In this document: positions 7,102 through 16,126 of the stretch, one piece after another
Numbering within the stretch: the first letter of the stretch is position 1
Layout of the letters: each line of letters starts with the position of its first letter
Position numbers and translations under genes: made by a program
Notes under the pieces: generated by a model
What the model was told of the DNA's origin: nothing
The model's database searches: none
The model's input: the letters and a program-made list of their open reading frames with translations, nothing else
Assembly: GCA_964487555.1 (NCBI GenBank)
Contig: CAZART010000014.1
Span: 1-62,656, forward strand
Direction of reading: 5' to 3'
Origin: CAZART01 sp964487555
Lineage (GTDB): Bacteria; Bacteroidota; Rhodothermia; Rhodothermales; VXPQ01
DNA length: 62,656 nucleotides

Positions 7102-9327
7102 TTAATTCAGCACGTTGAAGAGCCGGCTGTATTTGATGATTAATGTCTGATTATCGATCCCCGGCGTCAAGAATGCATCGAAGCCGCTCGTATGATTCAC
7201 GACCACGAACAACCCCGTACCCGCCGTTTGCAGCCACCCTAAACGGAGGTTCGCCGCCCACAGGTTGGCCGCGTCGTTGTACTGCACCAACGTCTGCACG
7301 TACAGCCTTGGCGTGAACGAATACGACAGCCGTGCCCGCACCAGACTGGTCGTGAAGCTCCCGCCGGGCAGGTCGATTATGTTGCGGCTGAGGCTGAATT
7401 CCGAATTAAAGGCATCGCCCGATCGTATGCGCACCGCCGGCTCGAGCGACACTCGATCACCACCGAAAAATCCGCCGATGATCGCTCGCATGCTCATGCT
7501 GATCCACGCGTTTCGATCCGTATTCCCGACCAGCATCGCCTCGCGGTGATCGAACGAACCGGTTTCCACCACAATGTCGTCAAGAATCGTGAACGGCGCT
7601 CGCACGCCCTCATGGGTGAAATTGATGCCGGTATGGATCTCGTAGCCGTTCGCCCATTCCCAGTGATTATCCACATGGAGAAACCCGCTCTCGTGGAAGC
7701 CGTCGAGGCCCCAGTAGCCGTTGTAGCTGACGTGCGGCCGCAGTTCGTGAAAGCCGAGGTAGTCGGGACGGAAGCGCCGAAAGACGAGGCCGCTAAACTT
7801 CCGGTACGCGGAGCGCTGCAGAAAGCCGATCTCCGGGTTGAATCCCTCGGCTACCTCCGTATACCCGGCGTCGAGGAGCCAGCCCTCGGCGTCGTATCCC
7901 GCCTGAACGCGAAACGCATGCTCACCGCCTGAGATGCCCGGTGTAAACGACCGCGCGGCAAAACCGGACACGACGCCGTAGCGACCGATGCCATACTGGC
8001 CGTCCACTGCGACCACCCGGTTGTAATCGTCGTCGCCGGCGTGATCACCTACGCCTTGCCGGTTCGTGAAAAGACCTCCGAAGAATGACCGGTTCGCCAG
8101 CTCTCGCTTCAGGCGGGCGACGCCGAAGTTGTTCGCCGGAACGTCCACGCGGCCTACCTGTGCGGTCTGCATGTTGAGGAGCCCCACCTTCATGCCACCG
8201 ACATCACCCGAAAGGCGGGCTCCGCCGATAATCGGCACGGGGTCGCCGCCCGGCCCGATGCCGATACGGCGGCTGAAAAAAAGCTCGACTTCGCCGGGCT
8301 GCCCGGCTGCAAAGTGACCCGCGTTCTCCAGGAAAAATGGCCGCTTCTCGGGGAAAAACAGATTGAAACGGTCGAGGTTGATCTGCTGTTCGTCCACCTC
8401 CACCTGCGCGAAATCGGTGTTGTACGTGGCATCCAGCGTCATGCTCGGTGTGATGCTGTATTTCAGATCGGCGCCGAAATCGAAATCGGGACCGACCGTA
8501 TCGTACGAACCGGCCTCGACGTCGCGGCCGCCCTGACCCAGCAGGTACGGCATAACCTGCAGGTTGCGCGGCGACAGAACGCTGATGCCCTCGAGCGAGC
8601 CTGCACGAGACACCCGTGACAGCCCATACTGCCGTGGCAGCGGTGACCAGTACGCCCGCTCATTCCTGCGCCTTATAGTTCGCTCGAAGTTGATGCCCCA
8701 GATCTGGTCGGCACCGCTGTTGAAACGCAGCGTGCGGAAGGGGATCGCGAACTCGGCGCTCCAACCGTATTCGCCGGTCTGAGCCCTGACGGTCCATGAG
8801 GCATCCCAGTTCACGTTGACGCCGCCGCCCGACCCGGCCTGGGCCCGCGGTCCCCCGCTGACACCGCCGCCCTGGCCGTCATTCGATACCTGCGCATCAT
8901 ATTCGACACCGATCGGATTCGTCCCGAAAACGAAGCCGTTCTGCCGGTCGCCGTAGGTATCGAGAACGAAGCGAAAACTGTCCATGGCTCCGAGATCCGC
9001 GTCGCGCCGGCTGTCGGAAACAATGAGCTTCGACGGCTCGCGGTCGTAGGCCACGACGCCGACGAAGAGCGTCTCGGGCGTATACATCACGCGGACCTCG
9101 GTCTTCTCCGACGCAGGCTCGCCTTCATCCGGGGTCGTCTGAAAGAACCCGTTCATCACGGGCGCCCCCTCCCACGCCGGATCGTTTATGACTTCAGCGT
9201 CGATAACCGGAGGAGCCGTCGTCGCAACGGCGTGCGCCACCGGCCTCGCCTGGTCGAAGGAGGTGGACTGTGCGACGGCATCGACGGCCATGGCCGTCAG
9301 CGTCAACATGAAAATCAGTCCGCGCAT
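7102..9327 (-). CDS. DUF5916 outer-membrane protein with CBM9-like domain
   Basis: The product has 741 residues. A signal peptide (1-19, ending AVAQ) precedes a CBM9-like domain at about 30-230. Visible features there are PVIDAEVINDPAWEGA, TEVRVMYTPETLFVGVVAYD and WSAEFAIPFRTLRF. The remaining about 500 residues match the DUF5916 barrel, with alternating aromatic strands and a C-terminal strand ending FDAFLTPGIDNQTLIIKYSR. It also has the typical FFPEKRPFFLENAG segment of that family. Such proteins are abundant in Bacteroidota and Gemmatimonadota. They are presumed to sit in the outer membrane and bind or import glycan-related compounds, but their ligand is not established. The gene is divergent from the amidohydrolase at 9475 and upstream of the lectin-like lipoprotein. 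Confidence 0.88.
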   Translation of the reverse strand: MRGLIFMLTLTAMAVDAVAQSTSFDQARPVAHAVATTAPPVIDAEVINDPAWEGAPVMNGFFQTTPDEGEPASEKTEVRVMYTPETLFVGVVAYDREPSKLIVSDSRRDADLGAMDSFRFVLDTYGDRQNGFVFGTNPIGVEYDAQVSNDGQGGGVSGGPRAQAGSGGGVNVNWDASWTVRAQTGEYGWSAEFAIPFRTLRFNSGADQIWGINFERTIRRRNERAYWSPLPRQYGLSRVSRAGSLEGISVLSPRNLQVMPYLLGQGGRDVEAGSYDTVGPDFDFGADLKYSITPSMTLDATYNTDFAQVEVDEQQINLDRFNLFFPEKRPFFLENAGHFAAGQPGEVELFFSRRIGIGPGGDPVPIIGGARLSGDVGGMKVGLLNMQTAQVGRVDVPANNFGVARLKRELANRSFFGGLFTNRQGVGDHAGDDDYNRVVAVDGQYGIGRYGVVSGFAARSFTPGISGGEHAFRVQAGYDAEGWLLDAGYTEVAEGFNPEIGFLQRSAYRKFSGLVFRRFRPDYLGFHELRPHVSYNGYWGLDGFHESGFLHVDNHWEWANGYEIHTGINFTHEGVRAPFTILDDIVVETGSFDHREAMLVGNTDRNAWISMSMRAIIGGFFGGDRVSLEPAVRIRSGDAFNSEFSLSRNIIDLPGGSFTTSLVRARLSYSFTPRLYVQTLVQYNDAANLWAANLRLGWLQTAGTGLFVVVNHTSGFDAFLTPGIDNQTLIIKYSRLFNVLN

Positions 9328-9474
9328 TCTATGCCGGATATAGGTCGTTGCTTTGGGGGCATCTCAGATCCATTTAATATAAGAACCGCTCCGTAGGAGG
9401 CAGGGCTCCGGACTTGCCGGTCAGCATTTGCTTCACCATCTTTCAGCGCGCAGGGCCAGATAGCATCCGTTCAC

Positions 9475-10557
9475 ATGGCAATCATCGTCAACTGCCACGC
9501 ACACGTCTTCACGTCCCGGTCCGTGCCGAACGGCTTCCTTCCCTTCGGTCTACTTCGCTTTCTGCGCACGAAAACGGGAGCCTACCTGACGCATCGCATG
9601 CTGACGTGGCTCGCCGACGTCACCAATCGGGACAGCTTCGAGCGCCTTTCCGCCTTCACCGGCATCGGGAATCTTGAAGATGAAGGGGCCATCTTCGATC
9701 TGCTGCAGGGATATTACCCCGCCACCGCGCACTTCATTTTGCTGCCTGTCGACATGGATTTCATGGGCGCCGGAACCGCGCCCGTTCCTTATCTCGACCA
9801 GCTCGAGCGCCTCCGCCGGCTCAAAGACGATCCCGCCCACGCGGGCCGCATCCACGCCTTCGTGGCCGCAGATCCCCGGCGTGACGGCGTGACGGACCTC
9901 GTCAAGCGGTATGTGGACGACTACGGTTTTGACGGCATCAAGATATATCCCGCGCTGGGCTTTCTTCCTCAGGACGAACGCCTCGATCCGATCTACGCAT
10001 ATGCCGTGGAGCGCGATCTGCCGATTCTGACGCATTGTTCGCGCGGTGGCGTGTACTACAAGGGAAAAATCCGCGATCTACCCGTTCTCGATACGGCGCC
10101 GCGGAATCGAAAACGTCTCGCCCGATACACCGATGGCCTGTCGAATCCGAGGAATTACTTCGACGTCCTGAAGAAATTTCCGGATCTGAAGTTGTGCCTG
10201 GCGCACATGGGCGGATCGGATGAGTGTCTCGCGTGGCTCAAGAAACCCTACCCCTACGATCAGGAAGGCGGAAACTGGCTGTCGCTGTGCCTGGATCTGG
10301 TGCGCGAACATGAAAACGTCTATATCGACATGGCCTATACCGCCTTCGAGCCCGAGCTTCTCGCCCTCATGAAAGTCTTCGCGAATACGACAAAGGTGCG
10401 CGAGCGCCTGCTTTTCGGATCGGACTTCTACATGGTGCAGCGCGACGTGACCGAGCGCGAATTCAGCATCGACCTGCGCGCGGTGCTTGGCGAAGCAGAC
10501 TACGAGCGCGTAGCGGCGCGTAATCCGGCCGCATTCCTCGGGCTCAACTCGCTGTAA
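9475..10557 (+). CDS. TIM-barrel amidohydrolase-2 family hydrolase
   Basis: This 360-residue cytosolic protein belongs to the amidohydrolase-related (PF04909-type) metal-dependent hydrolases. The N-terminal metal motif is NCHAHVF (His8 and His10). Later elements are DGIKIYPALGF after strand 4, LTHCSRGG (metal His), LKLCLAHMGGS (His) and GSDFYMV with the catalytic Asp near residue 310. The barrel starts immediately, with no signal peptide. Family members cleave or decarboxylate small ring compounds, but the neighbours give no clue to the substrate. It is followed by a long non-coding gap, so it is probably monocistronic. No clear Shine-Dalgarno sequence precedes the start. Confidence 0.85.
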   Translation: MAIIVNCHAHVFTSRSVPNGFLPFGLLRFLRTKTGAYLTHRMLTWLADVTNRDSFERLSAFTGIGNLEDEGAIFDLLQGYYPATAHFILLPVDMDFMGAGTAPVPYLDQLERLRRLKDDPAHAGRIHAFVAADPRRDGVTDLVKRYVDDYGFDGIKIYPALGFLPQDERLDPIYAYAVERDLPILTHCSRGGVYYKGKIRDLPVLDTAPRNRKRLARYTDGLSNPRNYFDVLKKFPDLKLCLAHMGGSDECLAWLKKPYPYDQEGGNWLSLCLDLVREHENVYIDMAYTAFEPELLALMKVFANTTKVRERLLFGSDFYMVQRDVTEREFSIDLRAVLGEADYERVAARNPAAFLGLNSL

Positions 10558-10654
10558 CCCGCCCCTCGGCCGTCGCCGCTGCGAAGGCGCAGCCGGCGCC
10601 CTTTACGGTTGTCTAAGCGTTCGGCGCGCCCCCACCGCCGGCACGTCAATAATA

Positions 10655-10742
10655 GAGAAAAAGGCCCGGCGCGCAGGTTGGCTCCTGATTGCACGCGAGG
10701 CCTTCTTCTCAGGCACACACCCTCAGAGGAGGTAATTCTGAG
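10655..10742. repeat. two inverted repeats downstream of the amidohydrolase
   Basis: GAGAAAAAGGCC at 10655-10666 pairs with GGCCTTCTTCTC at 10699-10710, with one mismatch and a 32-nt loop. Right after it, CTCAGA (10722-10727) and TCTGAG (10737-10742) form a perfect 6-bp stem. Its 9-nt loop contains GGAGGTAAT, an excellent Shine-Dalgarno sequence. The following ATG at 10745 opens only a seven-codon frame. The first pair could act as a bidirectional transcription terminator. The second looks like an occluded or leader ribosome site. No function can be assigned. Confidence 0.5.
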
Positions 10743-10982
10743 AGATGCGATTCAGTGTCGATGTATGATCTTTACGAGCGCGTAGACTAATATGTTACGC
10801 GCCCGCTGCACGTTTCCACATTTAGACGGCGATGCCCGAATGTCGAATTCAGGTTGTTCGACTACCTTTTACTGCGACCGCAGCCTTCGGTACGCCGCGC
10901 ACACCTGTACCCTAAAACGTTTCAGCAAAATATATAACCAAGATCACGCCAATCTTATTGTCCGATGCTAAATTTTATCTTC

Positions 10983-11105
10983 CCAGGGAGCGGGGGATCC
11001 GCGGCAGCGATCGTAGTGACCGCTGCCGGACGCCGCGCGTCCGTCAACGTGCGGGGCGGCGGCTTTCCAGAGCCGCTCTCCGCCAGGATCCGGTGATCTC
11101 CCGGG
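10983..11105 (+). ncRNA. predicted cloverleaf-like structured RNA upstream of smc
   Basis: A closing helix pairs 10983-10990 with 11098-11105 (CC.GGGAG with CTCCC.GG, one mismatch). A second helix pairs GGATCC at 10995-11000 with GGATCC at 11087-11092. Inside are three hairpins: CGGCAGCG/CGCTGCCG (11002-11009 with 11021-11028, 8 bp), CGCCGCGCG with CGTGC..GGCG (11031-11039 with 11048-11058, two-base bulge), and GCGGCT/AGCCGC (11059-11064 with 11071-11076). Together they form a four-way junction. The segment is GC-rich against AT-richer upstream DNA. The strand is a guess: the fold would exist on either strand. It is not tRNA and matches no RNA class I know. Confidence 0.4.
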
Positions 11106-11432
11106 CACTTCGGATCACCCATTACATAGCACTTAAGAGCGCCTCGACGCCTACCGACTACGCCGTTAAATTGCAATAACGGATCCACTTAGAACCGTAA
11201 TCCGACTACGTCGTTGTTTTTACGGAAGATGGCCTTCTCCCCTGCTGCGCCATTCGTGTGGAAAAAATTGTTTGCAAAACGGACTTAGGTGCTTTTAATT
11301 GTCGCTGTCCAGGCTGGGCCGACGGGTCAAGTGGCCTCTGGGCATAGCACCGAGACGTCCGAGCACCACCGAAACCCTGCATCTCCTCAGCGCTTCCAAA
11401 CACATAGCTCCGCAAGCAAACGTCCTATATAG

Positions 11433-14400
11433 ATGTACCTGAGCAAACTCGAGCTGCACGGTTTCAAAAGCTTCGCCGAAAAAACCGTCCTTCACTTCGA
11501 TCCGGGCATCACGGCGATCGTCGGCCCCAACGGCTGCGGTAAGTCGAACATTGTCGACGCCGTGCGGTGGGTCATCGGCGAGCAGCGGGCCCGCATCCTC
11601 AGGTCCGAGAAGATGGACAACGTCATCTTCAACGGGACGGCCAAACGCAAGCCCCTCGGACTCGGCGAGGTGCTGCTGACCATCGAAAACAACCGCGGCG
11701 TCCTGCCGACAGAATATTCCGACGTGGAGCTGGGGCGGCGGCTCTTTCGATCCGGTGACTCCGAATACCTGATGAATGGCGTCCAATGCCGGCTGAAGGA
11801 CATCACCGATCTTTTCATGGACACCGGCATGGGGGCGGGTGCCTATTCCGTCATCGAGCTGAAGATGATCGAAGAGATCCTATCCGAAAATGCCGACGAC
11901 CGCCGCCGGCTCTTCGAGGAGGCCGCCGGCATCACGAAATACAAGCTGCGTCGACGGCAGACCCTCAGCAAGCTCGATAACACGCAGGCAGACCTGACGC
12001 GCATTCGCGATCTTACGGATGAGATCGGAAAGCAGGTACGTAGTCTTCAGCGTCAGGCCGCTAAGGCCGAAAAATACAAGGAGCATGCCGCGCGCCTCCA
12101 CCGGCTCGAACTGGCGCTGGCGCACCTCGAGTACGAGCGCCTCACGGAACAGGGCGACCGCCTGAAGGCGGAGATCGCCTCACTCAAGCACGAATCCGAT
12201 AAAACGGGGAGCAGCGAGACGCGCGAAGAAGCGTCACTAGAACGGCTCCGCAGCAAGCTCCACGAACGCGAAACGGAGCTGACCGAGCGCCAGGCCGGGC
12301 TCAACCGGCATCTCGAAGAGGTTCGTACCCTCGAGACCGAGCGCCGGCTTGCCGAGGAACGCCTCGAGGCGGCGCGGCGAGAGCTCGAACGCGCACGCGC
12401 TGAACAGGAGGATGCCTCCGAGAGGCGTTTCGATCTCGAGCGCGAGATTGAATCGCTCACATCCGCCGTCGAAGTAGCCGACCCGGAGCTTCAAAAAGCG
12501 CTCGACGCGCTTGCGGCCGTCCGAAAGGCGCGCGACGCCAGGCGGGCCGAAGCAGAGGCCCGTCAAAAAACGTTGCAGGAGCTCCGTCAGAAGGAACGCC
12601 TGCTCGACAGCCAGCGCGCCGACCGGCGCCGGCAGCTCGACCGGCTGATCAATCGCCGCGAGCTCGTGGAAGAGGACGTCGAGCGCACCCGTCAGCAGAT
12701 GCAGGGCGCTGAATCGGCGCTCGAAGAGCTGCGAAACCGCGTCACGGAAGCCGACGAGCGCCGTTTTCGGACCGAGACCGCCGTCGCAGAAGCCCACGCC
12801 GACCTCGAAAGAGCGGCACAGGAGCGCGCCGCTCTTCAGCAAGAGGTAGACGAGGCCGGCGATGAGCTTCGCTCATTCGAACGACGCCGCGACGGTCTCG
12901 CCGCCGAGGTGCAGCTCCTCGAAAGCATGCTCACGTCCTACGAAGAATTTTCCGGGGCCGTCCAGTTCCTGGCCTCGTCGGAATGGTCGAAGGACGACCT
13001 CGAGACCGTGTCGGATGTGCTGGCTTGCGACGAGCAGGACCGCATCGCTCTCGACACGGCACTCGGCGACTTTGCCACCTGCGTCGTCGTTCACTCTGAT
13101 GAAGAGGCAAAGCGTGCCGTCGACCTGCTGCGACGAAATGAACAGGGCCGCGCCACGTTCATCGTGCTCGACCGCCTCAGACAAGTTAAAGCCGTTCACC
13201 GAAACGGTATAATCGCCGACCACCTTCTCGATCGCGTACGCACTTCCGGCGACGAGTACCGGAAGCTCGCCGGCATTCTGCTTCGGGATTGCTACGTCGT
13301 CGACACCCTGGAGGAAGCATCCGAACTTGCCGCGAACGCCCCCGATACGGCGCGCTTCTTTGCGCGCACGGGCGAGTGGATCGAGGCCAAGGGCATCCTG
13401 CACGGCGGCAGCCGCCAGGCCGGCCCTTCACCTGCGGCCGGCCGCCTCGGACGTCGCGAGCAGTTGCTGAACGCTCGAGAACAACTCGAAGACGTCGAAG
13501 CCCAGCTCAACAAAGCACAGCACCGTCTCGAGGAAAAAAAGACCACGCTGGCCGCCATCCCGTACGAGCAGCGCCGGGAAGAGGTCACGACGGCTGAGCG
13601 CGCCTTGAACGATGCCGAAAAAGCCGCCGCCCGCGTCGGATTTGAGCTCCGTTCCTCCGACACCCGCCAGGCCGAGCTCGGCCGACGCTGCACCGAGGCC
13701 GACGAGTCCCTCACTTCGATTGCCGCACAGATCGCCGAAATCGAAGTCGGACTCCGAGAAGCCTCCGCCGCTCTGGAATCCGTCCAGGCGCGCCTCGGCG
13801 AGGCCGAGCTGGCTAACGAACGGGCCGAAACCGAGAGCCGCATAGCGGCAGCACGGTACAACGAAGCCAATATCGACACCATCGAGCTCCGCAACCGCGC
13901 TGAGAATCTCCATCGCGACTTACAGCGCACCGGCCTGCAGCTCGACGAGCTTCGTGCCCGATTCGAAGAACGGAAGATCCGCATCGCCGAGCTCGATGTA
14001 ATCATCACGACGACGGACGCGCGTCTCACGGAGGTGCAGGCGGCCTATGAGGCCATCTCGGGCGGTCGCCGCGATCTGGATGAGGCCGTGGCCTATGCCG
14101 ATGAAGCCGTGCAGCAGACCCGCGAGGCCATCAACAACATTGAGGCAGGCCTCAGGGGGATTCGCCGGCAGCGCGAGCACTTGATGAAAGAAGAGCACCA
14201 GCGCGACGTCCGGATCGCCGAGATTCAGACCCGCTCGAACGATCTCGTCGAACACATACAGCAGGAATTTGGCGTCTTCCTGCCCGACGCCGTCGCCGTC
14301 GGCACCATCGAGATCCCCGACGACCTCGATGAAAAAGACGCTCGCGCCGAAGTAGGCGATCTGAGACGAAGCATTCGTAATCTCGGAGCCGTTAACGAGC

Positions 14401-15020
14401 TGGCCCTCGAGGCCTACGACGAAGAAAAAGCGCGCCTCGACTTTCTCTCGAAGCAGCAGGATGATCTCGAGACCGCCGAAGAAAAACTGCTCGAAACGAT
14501 CGAGGAGATCAATACGACGGCTTCGCATCGATTTATGGAGACCTTCGAGGAGATCCGCGCCAATTTTCAGCGGATCTTCAACAATCTTTTCGGCTCGGAC
14601 GCCGGCGCCGACCTCGAACTCGCCGATCCGAACGATCCCCTCGAAGGGGCCATCGAAATCAGCGCCCGTCCCCGCGGAAAGCGGCCGACCGGGATTTCTC
14701 AGCTGTCCGGCGGCGAAAAAACACTGACCGCTATCGCGCTCCTCTTCGGCATCTACCTCGTCAAGCCGAGCCCGTTCTGCATCCTCGACGAAGTGGACGC
14801 CCCGCTCGACGACGCCAACGTCGAGCGCTTCATGCGGCTGATCAGAGAGTTCTCTAAGAACACGCAGTTCATCCTCGTCACGCACAACAAGCGCACCATG
14901 GAGTCCGCCGATCGCCTCTACGGCATCACGATGCAGGAGACCGGCGTCTCCCGGCTCGTTGGCGTTAAATTTGATGAAGCCGCGCGCATGGTGGACCACG
15001 CCCCCCGCGAGGCGGCCTAG
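11433..15020 (+). CDS. smc: chromosome segregation ATPase SMC
   Basis: The 1195-residue protein has the full SMC plan and the usual bacterial length. The N-terminal head carries Walker A GPNGCGKSN (31-39). A long coiled coil rich in Glu, Arg and Ala follows (about 170-490). The hinge lies at about 500-660 and the returning coil at about 670-1030. The C-terminal head has signature LSGGEK (1091-1096), Walker B FCILDEVDAPLDDANV and the D-loop. SMC forms the ring of the SMC-ScpAB condensin, which compacts and individualises sister chromosomes after replication. It stands alone here, with the long structured gap upstream. A weak terminator-like hairpin (GCCGG-AAA-CCGGC then TTTT) lies 60 nt downstream at about 15081. 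Confidence 0.98.
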   Translation: MYLSKLELHGFKSFAEKTVLHFDPGITAIVGPNGCGKSNIVDAVRWVIGEQRARILRSEKMDNVIFNGTAKRKPLGLGEVLLTIENNRGVLPTEYSDVELGRRLFRSGDSEYLMNGVQCRLKDITDLFMDTGMGAGAYSVIELKMIEEILSENADDRRRLFEEAAGITKYKLRRRQTLSKLDNTQADLTRIRDLTDEIGKQVRSLQRQAAKAEKYKEHAARLHRLELALAHLEYERLTEQGDRLKAEIASLKHESDKTGSSETREEASLERLRSKLHERETELTERQAGLNRHLEEVRTLETERRLAEERLEAARRELERARAEQEDASERRFDLEREIESLTSAVEVADPELQKALDALAAVRKARDARRAEAEARQKTLQELRQKERLLDSQRADRRRQLDRLINRRELVEEDVERTRQQMQGAESALEELRNRVTEADERRFRTETAVAEAHADLERAAQERAALQQEVDEAGDELRSFERRRDGLAAEVQLLESMLTSYEEFSGAVQFLASSEWSKDDLETVSDVLACDEQDRIALDTALGDFATCVVVHSDEEAKRAVDLLRRNEQGRATFIVLDRLRQVKAVHRNGIIADHLLDRVRTSGDEYRKLAGILLRDCYVVDTLEEASELAANAPDTARFFARTGEWIEAKGILHGGSRQAGPSPAAGRLGRREQLLNAREQLEDVEAQLNKAQHRLEEKKTTLAAIPYEQRREEVTTAERALNDAEKAAARVGFELRSSDTRQAELGRRCTEADESLTSIAAQIAEIEVGLREASAALESVQARLGEAELANERAETESRIAAARYNEANIDTIELRNRAENLHRDLQRTGLQLDELRARFEERKIRIAELDVIITTTDARLTEVQAAYEAISGGRRDLDEAVAYADEAVQQTREAINNIEAGLRGIRRQREHLMKEEHQRDVRIAEIQTRSNDLVEHIQQEFGVFLPDAVAVGTIEIPDDLDEKDARAEVGDLRRSIRNLGAVNELALEAYDEEKARLDFLSKQQDDLETAEEKLLETIEEINTTASHRFMETFEEIRANFQRIFNNLFGSDAGADLELADPNDPLEGAIEISARPRGKRPTGISQLSGGEKTLTAIALLFGIYLVKPSPFCILDEVDAPLDDANVERFMRLIREFSKNTQFILVTHNKRTMESADRLYGITMQETGVSRLVGVKFDEAARMVDHAPREAA

Positions 15021-15080
15021 CACGCAATCCCGCCGCCTGCCGGCAAGCGATTCACCTGTGGCGCAAGACAACCGCTACGT

Positions 15081-15097
15081 GCCGGAAACCGGCTTTT
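15081..15097 (+). terminator. weak terminator-like hairpin after smc
   Basis: GCCGG and CCGGC form a 5-bp stem with an AAA loop, followed at once by TTTTC. It lies 61 nt after the smc stop and points in the same direction. The short stem makes it a weak candidate. Confidence 0.4.
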
Positions 15098-15273
15098 CGC
15101 ATGCGGTGTTACAGAATGAGTATATATCTGGACACCCATTCCAGTACACTCGACAATCATGCCGTTGGCCTGATGCTACGACGCCCCGGATTACGATCCG
15201 GCATACTTCTTGGGCTATATAAGAGGTAAGACCCGGACCCTATTCCACCACCCTAGCAACAGGAATTCTGTCT

Positions 15274-16089
15274 ATGAGCTCTCCGCCTTCACGCACCTCC
15301 GGCCCCAGAAGCGCCTTTGTTCTGATAGTCCTGATTTTCGGCCTATTCGGATCCTCCACCGTCCAGGCCCAGGACGCCGACCGATTTTTGCAATGGAGTT
15401 ATCAGGACGGCCAGGCCCTCCTGCACGACGTCGCCCCTAGCCTTCCCTATGTCGCCGCCGGAAGCGCGGCCCTGCTTGCCGGCGGATCGCAATTCGATGT
15501 GCCCATCCTGCAGGGTGTTCAGACGCAAAATCGGGGAGAAATAGAGGACTTCCTCTCCCTGACGAACGAGTTCGGAAGCTCTAGATTGATTCCGGCGACG
15601 GCCGGCTTGTTCGCCGCCTCCCTGCTGACCGACGACGCTCGCTTCCAGGACGCAGCATTTACGTCGATGCAGTCGCTCGCCTACAGCACGGCGGCCGTCT
15701 TCGCCGTCAAGTACGCTGTGGGACGGATGCGCCCCGAGGCCGGCGCCGGAGCGCGAGCATTCGATGCATTTTCCGGCAACACTTCCTTCCCTTCCGGCCA
15801 CACGGCCGCCGCCTTTGCCGTCGTGACGCCATGGGTGATGTACTATCCGAACCCGCTGACCTACGGCCTATTCGCCGTATCCGCCGGAACCGCCGTGGCC
15901 CGCATCGCGAAAGACCGGCACTGGCCCACCGACGTGCTCACCGGGGCCGCGGTCGGCTTCTTCACGGCCCGATACCTGTCGGCGCGCCATCAGAAAGCCG
16001 CACAAAGCTACGAAGATCCGACCATTCAGCTCACGCCGCTCGTCGCGCCCGATGCAGTCGGATTGAACCTCAGAGTGAGCCTCGACTAG
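15274..16089 (+). CDS. secreted PAP2-family lipid phosphatase
   Basis: The 271-residue protein begins with a signal peptide (residues 1-33, ending VQAQ). It contains the three phosphatase motifs of the type-2 phosphatidic acid phosphatase family: K-YAVGRM-RP (about 148-156), SFPSGHTA (about 169-176) and the ARIAKDRHWPTDVLTG loop with the catalytic His and Asp (about 209-224). These enzymes dephosphorylate membrane lipid phosphates such as undecaprenyl pyrophosphate or phosphatidylglycerol phosphate, with the active site facing the periplasm. Several hydrophobic helices are present. The substrate cannot be read from sequence. The gene is convergent with the lipoprotein gene that follows, and only 37 nt separate their stops. 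Confidence 0.9.
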   Translation: MSSPPSRTSGPRSAFVLIVLIFGLFGSSTVQAQDADRFLQWSYQDGQALLHDVAPSLPYVAAGSAALLAGGSQFDVPILQGVQTQNRGEIEDFLSLTNEFGSSRLIPATAGLFAASLLTDDARFQDAAFTSMQSLAYSTAAVFAVKYAVGRMRPEAGAGARAFDAFSGNTSFPSGHTAAAFAVVTPWVMYYPNPLTYGLFAVSAGTAVARIAKDRHWPTDVLTGAAVGFFTARYLSARHQKAAQSYEDPTIQLTPLVAPDAVGLNLRVSLD

Positions 16090-16126
16090 CCTTCGTGCAC
16101 CGGACGAGCCACAGTGATTCGCGACC

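Larger units (their letters stand above)
10558..11432. other. 875-bp gap between amidohydrolase and smc
   Basis: No convincing protein gene is present in any frame, since codon usage and conserved motifs are absent. The left part has the inverted repeats at 10655-10742. The middle is relatively AT-rich (10900-10980, with AAAATATATAACC at about 10927). A GC-rich foldable segment lies at 10983-11105. Two further 6-bp hairpins are CCGTTA/TAACGG at 11163-11182 and CCGTAA/TTACGG at about 11195-11225. I compared it with the hallmarks of SRP RNA, tmRNA and RNase P RNA and found none. Confidence 0.6.

Noticed and set aside
10558..11432. SRP RNA, tmRNA or RNase P RNA in the gap before smc
   Set aside because: None of the conserved cores (for example the SRP GGAA tetraloop region or the tmRNA tag and acceptor) could be found.
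13920..15071. 383-codon reverse open frame
   Set aside because: It is antisense to the SMC head and coiled coil; Leu/Glu-rich composition reflects the opposite strand.
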